The translations under genes and the position numbers were made by a program. Below, piece by piece: positions 1-5,557 of a stretch of 10,326 bases of DNA. Every line of letters begins with the position of its first letter. Position 1 is the stretch's first letter. Source of the stretch: Caldifarciminota bacterium (GTDB lineage Bacteria > Hydrothermota > E44-bin80); contig JAGMEZ010000479.1 of NCBI GenBank assembly GCA_023127905.1, forward strand, positions 1-10,326, written 5' to 3'. The notes beneath the pieces were generated by a model. The model saw only the letters and a list, made by a program, of their open reading frames with translations, made no database searches and was not told the origin of the DNA.

Positions 1-29
1 CAGGAGGAGGAAGGTAGCCAGTTAAAGAA

Positions 30-58
30 ATGACGAAGCCCGAAATCTGAATGACGAA
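30..58. repeat. Short direct repeat ATGACGAA x2 ahead of the first gene
   Basis: The 8-mer ATGACGAA occurs at 30-37 and again at 51-58, separated by a CGAAAT-containing spacer. Runs of this TGACGAA/CCGAAAT type are often seen as short non-coding interspersed repeats in environmental bacterial genomes; that likeness is from memory. An imperfect palindrome, GGGTTTAACCC, follows at 75-85. Nothing here looks coding, and no ribosome binding site for the next gene can be made out. Confidence 0.4.
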
Positions 59-101
59 AACGATTGAGCGAAAGGGGTTTAACCCAATACAGTAAACTAT
101 A

Positions 102-1433
102 ATGCTATTTAAGAAAACTGCAAAACAGATTCAAAAGGGTTTGTATCATAAGAGAGGTGAGAGTGGAAGATATCAAGGGTATCGTCTGCACCTCAGAGTT
201 AAAGAAGATGGAACAGGGATTCTCGTTATAAATGCTTCAAGGATATTACATCTTAATAAAACCGGAACTGAATTCGCAAAATATATCATCGAAGAAAAGG
301 GTGATAAAGAAGCAGTTAAAGAAATCTGCTCAAGATACAGGGTTAGAAGACAGGATGCTGAAAAGGACTATCTGGATTTAAAAAAGAAAATACTCAAAAT
401 TGCGGAATCAGAGAGAATAGAGCCTGAAATTTTCCTAAAAATTAACAGAATCGATGCATTCAGTGTTCCTTTGACTGCACCATACAGGTCTGATATAGTT
501 CTAACATACCGATGTAACAACAATTGTGAACACTGCTATGTGGGAAGAAAAAAACCCTTTCCTGAAATGGAAACAGAAGATTGGAAGAAGGTAATAAAAA
601 AATTATGGAAAATTGGAATTCCACACATCACTTTTACAGGCGGAGAACCAACATTAAGAGAAGATCTTCCTGATCTCATTGCATATGCAGAGGATATAGG
701 TCTTGTTACAGGGGTAATCACAAACGGAAGACTCCTATCTAAAGAACTGGTAAGAAATCTTGTCAATGCAGGACTTGACCACATTCAAATTACCATTGAA
801 TCATACAACGCAGAGACCCATAATAAAATGGTGCAAGCAGATGCATGGAAAGAAACTGTAGCGGGAATTAAAAATAGTTTAGATTCTCCTCTATATGTTC
901 TAACTAATACAACACTCACTACCGATAACAGTAATGAAATAGAAGAACATATAAAATTCTTAAAGAATACAGGACTTGAGAAGTTTGCATACAATAGTAT
1001 TATCTATTCAGGAAACGGACGTTCCGTCGGGACGGGTATTGAAGAGGAAAAAATTGGTTCATATGTAAACCGAATCAAGAAAAAGGCGGAAGAAGTCGAA
1101 CTGGATTTTATCTGGTACACGCCAACACATTACTGTGTCTTTGATCCCTGCATTGCCGGTGTAGGTTTAAAACAATGTTCCGCTGCAAAATATAACATCG
1201 CTGTAGAACCCAATGGAGATGTTATACCCTGTCAGAGCTATTTTGAAACAATGGGAAATATCCTGAATGATCCCTGGGATATGATCTGGAATTCCGATGT
1301 TGCACTCTATTTGAGAAACAACGAATACGTTGAAGAAAAATGTAAGGTCTGTCCGGATCTTAATCTCTGCGGCAATGGTTGTCCGCTGTACAATAAAGCA
1401 AAAGATACAACTGTACTTTGTTCAAAAGGATGA
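102..1433 (+). CDS. Radical SAM/SPASM enzyme with N-terminal PqqD-like domain
   Basis: A 443-residue cytosolic Fe-S enzyme expected to cleave S-adenosylmethionine reductively and modify a peptide or small molecule by radical chemistry. Residues about 20-100 resemble PqqD, the winged-helix peptide-binding (RRE) domain: a beta-rich stretch with HLNKTG near 50-55, then a helical DAEKDYLDLKKKI segment. The radical SAM core carries the cluster motif C138-x3-C142-x2-C145 and the SAM-binding GGEPT at 180-184. The C-terminus fits the SPASM pattern in full: C359-x12-G-x4-C377, then C414-x2-C417-x5-C423-x3-C427, and C440, enough for two auxiliary 4Fe-4S clusters. PqqE, anaerobic sulfatase maturases and RiPP maturases share this design. 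The substrate is unknown and no precursor peptide is seen nearby. The start codon has no clear Shine-Dalgarno, and a perfect TATAAT (98-103) overlaps it, so the true start could lie slightly downstream, for example TTG at 141. It is the first gene of a tight cluster. Confidence 0.9.
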   Translation: MLFKKTAKQIQKGLYHKRGESGRYQGYRLHLRVKEDGTGILVINASRILHLNKTGTEFAKYIIEEKGDKEAVKEICSRYRVRRQDAEKDYLDLKKKILKIAESERIEPEIFLKINRIDAFSVPLTAPYRSDIVLTYRCNNNCEHCYVGRKKPFPEMETEDWKKVIKKLWKIGIPHITFTGGEPTLREDLPDLIAYAEDIGLVTGVITNGRLLSKELVRNLVNAGLDHIQITIESYNAETHNKMVQADAWKETVAGIKNSLDSPLYVLTNTTLTTDNSNEIEEHIKFLKNTGLEKFAYNSIIYSGNGRSVGTGIEEEKIGSYVNRIKKKAEEVELDFIWYTPTHYCVFDPCIAGVGLKQCSAAKYNIAVEPNGDVIPCQSYFETMGNILNDPWDMIWNSDVALYLRNNEYVEEKCKVCPDLNLCGNGCPLYNKAKDTTVLCSKG

Positions 1434-1436
1434 AGT

Positions 1437-1832
1437 ATGGGAGACAAGATAGAAATCAGGGTTAGATATGCAGAAATTGATAAAATGGGGTATGTATATT
1501 ATTCAAAATACTTAGAATATTTTGAAATGGGAAGAACTGAATTTATTAGAAAACGGGGAAAGAATTATAAAGAGATAGAAGCCGAAGGGTTTCTCTTACC
1601 AGTACTTGAGGTCTGGACGAAGTATATGCAGCCAGCACGCTATGATGATTTACTGACAATCGAAACAGAAATTTCATCCATGGGAAAAGCATCCGTTAAG
1701 TTTCATTATTTCGTAAAAAACGGAAATGGAGAAACCTTAGCTGAAGGGATGACAAAACATGCATTAATTAATAAAGACGGCAAGATTGTCCCTTTTCCTG
1801 AGGAAATTCATAAGAAACTTTTAACTCCCTAA
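1437..1832 (+). CDS. Acyl-CoA thioesterase, YbgC/FadM-type hotdog fold
   Basis: A 131-residue single-hotdog protein, the usual length for 4HBT-family thioesterases, which hydrolyse acyl-CoA thioesters in the cytosol. The N-terminal signature is clear: RVRYAEIDKMGYVYYSKYLEYFEMGR, in which D15 corresponds to the catalytic aspartate of YbgC-like enzymes and E30 lies on the long central helix. YbgC of E. coli has histidine where this protein has Y22; tyrosine there is, from memory, common in the Bacteroidetes-type branch, so activity is still expected. The central PARYDDLLTIETEISSMG strand region also matches the family. The start is 3 nt after the radical SAM stop codon, with AAAGGA at 1425-1430 as ribosome binding site 6 nt upstream, which argues for co-transcription. 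Acyl substrate (short or long chain, CoA or ACP) cannot be told from sequence. Confidence 0.88.
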   Translation: MGDKIEIRVRYAEIDKMGYVYYSKYLEYFEMGRTEFIRKRGKNYKEIEAEGFLLPVLEVWTKYMQPARYDDLLTIETEISSMGKASVKFHYFVKNGNGETLAEGMTKHALINKDGKIVPFPEEIHKKLLTP

Positions 1833-1852
1833 AAAAGAGATATGGAGGATTT

Positions 1853-3364
1853 ATGAGAAAATATACTACTTTTATTTTCATAATATTTTCATTAATATTC
1901 TTTTCCTGTACATCTAAGACTGTTAAATCTCATAAAGAAGAACTTAAACATTTGACAATCCTGTATATAAATGACTACCATGCCCATATAACACCATTCA
2001 AGGCACACTTTAAGGATGAACATAAAGTTGGAGGAATAGCACGGATTTCTACCATTGTAAAAACCATACGGGAAGAAAACAGAAAGGCGAAAATCCCTAC
2101 ACTTTTTCTGTGTGCTGGCGATGTTCTACAAGGCACACCATCGAGCACTGTTTTCAAAGGTGAACCCGACTTTATCTGTCTTGGAGAGATAGGTCTCGAT
2201 GCAATGGTTCTGGGAAACCATGAATTCGATTATGGACAGGAAAATCTCAATAGGCTGCGGAAACTCGCCAATTTTCCTATCCTCGGTGGTAACGTCGTCT
2301 CAGAAAGAGGTCAGTCTCCCATAGTAAAAAGCTATTTCACAAGGAATATTAAGGGCATCAGGATTCACATCCTTGGACTCGTAACAGATGAAACACCTAT
2401 AACAACACATCCTAAAAATGTAAAGAGTCTTTTATTCCTTGATCCCATTACAACAGCAAAAAAAATTCTTACAGAATTGGAAAAAGGAAATCTAACCATC
2501 GCTCTCACACATTTAGGTTATGAAACAGATAAAAAGCTTGCTGAATCTACCGAGGGAATCGATATAATTATTGGAGGTCATTCACACACAAAAATAGAGG
2601 AACCAGAAAAAGTCAAAAACACCCTTATCTGTCAGGCATACGAATACGGTGAATATGTTGGAAGACTTGACCTTGATATCGAAGATGGAAAAATATCAGG
2701 ATATGAAGGAATCCTTATCCCCGTTACTGAGGATGTAGAAGAAGATCCGGAAATCAAAAAAATTGTAGATGAATATATGGTGAAGCTTGATAAGAACCTT
2801 AAAGAAGTGATAGGAACAGCACTTACTCCGCTCAATGGTGCAAGAGAGGATGTTAGAAACAAAGAGACAAATCTCGGGAATCTCATAGCAGATGTTGTTC
2901 GGAGCATGGCAAAATCTGATATCGCTTTAATGAACGCTGGAGGAATAAGGGCAAGTATTGATAAAGGTGCCATCACCGTTGAAGAAGTACTCAACGTTCT
3001 TCCTTTCAGTAACCATCTTGTGATAATGAAACTGAATGGAAGCGAAATTCTTGAAGTATTAAACCATTACGCACAAATTGAACCGGGTTCCGGTGGTTTT
3101 CTACAGATCTCAGGAATCAGGTTGGAAATAGAGAACAAGAAAATAAAGTCTCTGGGTATTGGAGGAAAACAGATTGAGCTGGAAAAACTCTATTCTGTTG
3201 CAACAAATGATTTTCTTTCAGCAGGTGGTGACGGGTATACAACATTCAAAAAGGGAAGGAATTATATAGATACAGGACTCCTAATCAGTGATATTCTGAT
3301 AGATTATATTAAATCCAATAAAGAGATAAATGCAAAGTTAGATGGAAGGATTAAAAAGAATTAA
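1853..3364 (+). CDS. Exported 5'-nucleotidase / cyclic phosphodiesterase lipoprotein (UshA family)
   Basis: A 503-residue two-domain metallophosphatase expected to remove phosphate from nucleotides outside the cytoplasm. The N-terminus is a signal peptide ending in IFFSC, with C19 as probable lipidation site; the lipobox is atypical because F, not L/V/I, sits at -3. The metallophosphoesterase domain shows its motifs in order: NDYHAH (D41, H43), GDVLQG (D90), GNHEFDYG (N122, H123), THLG (H220) and GGHSHT (H243, H245), the expected two-metal ligands. The C-terminal 5'-nucleotidase domain has NLGNLIAD (340-347), NAGGIR (361-366), the VLPFSN region (382-387) and a nucleotide-stacking-type stretch near TNDFLSAGGDGY (451-462). 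All key residues are present and the length fits the family. Ribosome binding site GGAGG at 1844-1848 lies 4 nt before the ATG. It follows the thioesterase by 20 nt and overlaps the next small gene by 23 nt. Nucleotide scavenging or phosphate release is the likely role; exact substrate is open. Confidence 0.92.
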   Translation: MRKYTTFIFIIFSLIFFSCTSKTVKSHKEELKHLTILYINDYHAHITPFKAHFKDEHKVGGIARISTIVKTIREENRKAKIPTLFLCAGDVLQGTPSSTVFKGEPDFICLGEIGLDAMVLGNHEFDYGQENLNRLRKLANFPILGGNVVSERGQSPIVKSYFTRNIKGIRIHILGLVTDETPITTHPKNVKSLLFLDPITTAKKILTELEKGNLTIALTHLGYETDKKLAESTEGIDIIIGGHSHTKIEEPEKVKNTLICQAYEYGEYVGRLDLDIEDGKISGYEGILIPVTEDVEEDPEIKKIVDEYMVKLDKNLKEVIGTALTPLNGAREDVRNKETNLGNLIADVVRSMAKSDIALMNAGGIRASIDKGAITVEEVLNVLPFSNHLVIMKLNGSEILEVLNHYAQIEPGSGGFLQISGIRLEIENKKIKSLGIGGKQIELEKLYSVATNDFLSAGGDGYTTFKKGRNYIDTGLLISDILIDYIKSNKEINAKLDGRIKKN

Positions 3365-3557
3365 GGTATACCTGAACGGAAAACCAGTTTATTTATTCAA
3401 AGGAATGAAGGTAAAACATATCCTTACAGAGGAAATGCTGAAAGATGTAAGAGGTGGACATAAAATTGTTATAGACGATGATGGTCACGAACGGGGACTC
3501 GAAGGTAGTTTAACTAATGGTGAAAAATTTTTTTTAAAAAATAAAAATTTTACTTGA
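3342..3557 (+). CDS. Small beta-grasp-like (ThiS/MoaD-like) protein, function unknown
   Basis: A 71-residue protein without signal peptide or membrane segment. The layout resembles ThiS/MoaD-type beta-grasp domains: a first strand with KVYLNGKPV, a turn and GMKVKHIL leading into a helix, then short strands with a DDDGHERGLEGSL turn and a final EKFFLKN strand. It lacks the C-terminal Gly-Gly used by true ThiS and MoaD for sulfur transfer, so a sulfur-carrier role is unlikely. The fold call is made by eye and is uncertain. It starts 23 nt inside the end of the nucleotidase gene in another frame with only a weak ribosome binding site, so translational coupling is likely. Its TGA stop (3555-3557) lies inside the -35 box of the next promoter. 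It may act with the nucleotidase or may once have been its C-terminal domain. No terminator is seen after it. Confidence 0.6.
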   Translation: MEGLKRIKVYLNGKPVYLFKGMKVKHILTEEMLKDVRGGHKIVIDDDGHERGLEGSLTNGEKFFLKNKNFT

Positions 3558-3582
3558 CATTATAATTATTATCTGCTATTAA
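3551..3582 (+). promoter_or_regulatory. Sigma70-type promoter P1 for the first BNR gene
   Basis: TTGACA at 3554-3559 is a perfect -35 box, followed by a 17-nt spacer and TATTAA at 3577-3582, preceded by TG at 3574-3575 as an extended -10. A start near 3590 gives a leader of about 168 nt. The same arrangement (TACTTGACA, 13 nt, CTGYTATTWA) recurs upstream of the second BNR gene, which greatly strengthens the call. Confidence 0.75.
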
Positions 3583-3619
3583 AATACAGGAACCTCAATC
3601 TAAGTAAATAAAATTAAAC

Positions 3620-3648
3620 TTGATTTTTGGGTTCTTTCTAATTATATT
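3620..3648 (+). promoter_or_regulatory. Possible second promoter P2 for the first BNR gene
   Basis: TTGATT at 3620-3625, a 17-nt spacer and TATATT at 3643-3648 fit a weaker sigma70 promoter. A start near 3655 would put the GAAAGGAGGT element about 40 nt from the 5' end, close to the geometry of the second BNR gene. The stretch is very AT-rich, so chance occurrence is quite possible. Confidence 0.3.
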
Positions 3649-3693
3649 TATTTATATACGAAGAATGAGTGAAATCTCGTTAGTTAATTTTAT

Positions 3694-3706
3694 AGAAAGG
3701 AGGTGA
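3694..3706 (+). promoter_or_regulatory. Start-less strong Shine-Dalgarno in leader (STAB-SD-like)
   Basis: AGAAAGGAGGTGA is complementary over 13 nt to the usual bacterial 16S rRNA 3' end, yet no ATG, GTG or TTG follows at normal spacing. The gene's own ribosome binding site is AAAGGAG at 3744-3750, 7 nt before the ATG at 3758. GAAAGGAGG is the core of the STAB-SD element, where 30S binding protects Bacillus thuringiensis cry3A mRNA. A matching element lies at 8781-8790. Confidence 0.6.
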
Positions 3707-3757
3707 AATATAGTTTTCCTAACCTTTTTAACCAAGAAGTAAGAAAGGAGAAAAATA

Positions 3758-5506
3758 ATGAATAAAACAATCCTCGTATGCTTATTGATAGCAGCTGTCT
3801 TTGCTCTTCAAATCCATGCTAATGAAAAATTTAATCAATCTGAAGAGTTTACACCCAGAGTTTCAACCGAAGCTGATTGTTTTCCAGAAACGAACCCGCT
3901 CGTCAAGCGGATTATCCAGGCAAGAGAGAATGGTAACATGGAACTGCATGCTCAACTCCTCGAAGAGTATAAAATGCAACTTCCAGTCCAACAGAACGAC
4001 CTTCCAGAAGTTATCAATATAACGGAAGAACCTGAACCTTTTATGCGCTGGGGTAACGATGTTACAATATTTAGTGGAGGTGTTGCCTACAATAGCTGGG
4101 CAATGACAGGTAATATTGATGATGAGGCAATATCAGTCGATTACTATAAAGAAGATACCCTAAGGGCTGCGATTGCTGGAACCGATTCGACTTGCTGGGT
4201 ATACAAATCTGATGATAATGGGTTAACATGGGCTTATGACCATGGTTTCTCTGTAGGTGGTAATGCTTTATATGAGCCTGAAATTATCCACGGACCAAGT
4301 ACTGGCTGGTTTCATGTATTTGCTCGTGTTTCAGGTGGTAATGGAAACTTAATTCATGTACGATGGGATGAAGCAGGTACTTTTGAGTATTCCTGGATAG
4401 AAACTTCAGACGATACTGTGCTAAACTACTCTGTCTGCGCAGACCGAAGTGATTATCAATATGCCTATTACCTTTACCTCGCTTACCATAAAGGACTCGG
4501 TGGACCCAGTGCCGATGGAATCTTCCTCACAAGATCTCTTAATACTGGTGTATCATGGGAGACTGAAACTCAACTACAAACTAATGGGTCTGGTTTTCCC
4601 GATCTATCATGGGGTAACGCTAGTTACCTGCATGAAGCCTATCTTTACGAATTTACCGATAAAACCAGAGGTATTAGATGCCGAAGAAGTTCTAACTCCG
4701 GTGTTAGCTGGTTTGGTTCTATAACAATCTACTCAGATACAACATTCAAAATGGGTCCGCAGATTACCTGTTCACATGACGGTACCGGCGATTCATGGGT
4801 AATGTTCCCGAGAAGAGACGCAGGAACTACAAACCTGGATTATGGTCTCTGCTGGGCTTGGTGCGAGGACTTTGGTGCAACCTGGTCATCTGTTTGGTTT
4901 GTCAACAGCTGGGTTGGAGATAACGAGGTTTTACCAAGCATATCAGTCCACGATGGATATCATGATAGTCTCTATTATCCATACGTAACATTTATTCGCT
5001 CTGTAGATGACTGGACGGATCCTGAAGTCTGCTGTTTTAACTGGCAAAGCGATAGTACCTGGACTTCTGACACTACTTACAACGACAATATTCCAGAATT
5101 CACGAGACCAATCCAGACATGGGAACTGCCAGGAATTCCAGCAATGGCTTATGTTGGTTCAGGTGGCACTAATGTCTATTATGATTCCTGGTCAAATACA
5201 CAGGTCGAAGAAGAAAAAGCACCTGTTACAAAGAAAGAGATCATAGGCAGCGCACGTCCAAATCCTTTCACCCACATGACTTGCATAAATTATTCATTAC
5301 CAAACAGAGGAAATTTGACAGTTAAGGCATACAATATCCTTGGACAAGAGGTTGCAACAATATTTGACGGTGTTAAAGAGAGCGGAAATCATACATTGGA
5401 ATGGTATGGTGTTGACAACGCTGGGAAGAAATTACCCAGGGGAGTCTATTTCCTGCAAATCAAGACCGTAAATTCAACATCATCAAAGAAATTAATAATC
5501 CAGTAA
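3758..5506 (+). CDS. Secreted BNR/Asp-box beta-propeller-like protein with C-terminal sorting-type domain
   Basis: A 582-residue exported protein. Residues 1-21 form a signal peptide (KT, then a hydrophobic core, probable cleavage after IHA). Residues 22-95 are a polar lead-in. The body (about 100-480) is rich in W, Y, D and G and carries Asp-box motifs of the S-x-D-x-G-x-T-W type at 151-158 (exact), 260-267 and 311-318 (variant), and a degenerate one ending GATW near 376; these mark sialidase-like beta-propellers. The last 90 residues begin with a PNPF motif (501-504) and continue as an immunoglobulin-like beta-sandwich (SLPNRGNL, VKAYNILGQEV, LPRGVYFLQI) typical of T9SS type A sorting or FlgD-like tails. 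A surface-anchored or released binding protein is likely; catalytic sialidase residues were not recognised, so enzyme activity is not claimed. It has its own promoter, a long leader with a start-less Shine-Dalgarno and a terminator, and it has a paralogue-like partner at 8839. Confidence 0.85.
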   Translation: MNKTILVCLLIAAVFALQIHANEKFNQSEEFTPRVSTEADCFPETNPLVKRIIQARENGNMELHAQLLEEYKMQLPVQQNDLPEVINITEEPEPFMRWGNDVTIFSGGVAYNSWAMTGNIDDEAISVDYYKEDTLRAAIAGTDSTCWVYKSDDNGLTWAYDHGFSVGGNALYEPEIIHGPSTGWFHVFARVSGGNGNLIHVRWDEAGTFEYSWIETSDDTVLNYSVCADRSDYQYAYYLYLAYHKGLGGPSADGIFLTRSLNTGVSWETETQLQTNGSGFPDLSWGNASYLHEAYLYEFTDKTRGIRCRRSSNSGVSWFGSITIYSDTTFKMGPQITCSHDGTGDSWVMFPRRDAGTTNLDYGLCWAWCEDFGATWSSVWFVNSWVGDNEVLPSISVHDGYHDSLYYPYVTFIRSVDDWTDPEVCCFNWQSDSTWTSDTTYNDNIPEFTRPIQTWELPGIPAMAYVGSGGTNVYYDSWSNTQVEEEKAPVTKKEIIGSARPNPFTHMTCINYSLPNRGNLTVKAYNILGQEVATIFDGVKESGNHTLEWYGVDNAGKKLPRGVYFLQIKTVNSTSSKKLIIQ

Positions 5507-5521
5507 TTATAACCTAACAAG

Positions 5522-5553
5522 AAAAAGGGGGAGGTTCTGCTCCCCCTTTTTTT
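5522..5553 (+). terminator. Strong rho-independent terminator
   Basis: A 12-bp perfect stem pairs 5522-5533 (five A, five G, then AG) with 5540-5551, around a 6-nt loop GTTCTG, and a T-run extends to 5553. It lies 15 nt after the BNR stop codon. It reads as a classic intrinsic terminator, and because the A-run pairs with the T-run it may work on both strands. Confidence 0.92.
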
Positions 5554-5557
5554 GTAT

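Noticed and set aside
1..33. Possible tail of an upstream gene (QEEEGSQLKK then TGA) in frame 1
   Set aside because: Ten codons at a window edge cannot be told from chance, and the TGA overlaps the ATGACGAA repeat.
536..784. Antisense open frame within the radical SAM gene
   Set aside because: It lies opposite the highly conserved cluster motif region, has no ribosome binding site and no recognisable protein features.
1437..1832. Thioesterase inactive because the YbgC histidine is tyrosine (Y22)
   Set aside because: The YVYY form is common in related family members from memory, and the aspartate is kept.
2632..2994. Antisense 120-codon open frame within the nucleotidase gene
   Set aside because: Serine-rich composition typical of the reverse strand of a gene; the sense strand has complete family motifs.
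3703..3765. GTG-started 20-codon leader peptide (VKYSFPNLFNQEVRKEKNNE)
   Set aside because: The GTG overlaps the Shine-Dalgarno itself, leaving no spacing, and no matching frame exists in the second leader.
3758..5506. Active sialidase
   Set aside because: Asp-boxes show the fold only; the FRIP-like motif and arginine triad were not recognised.
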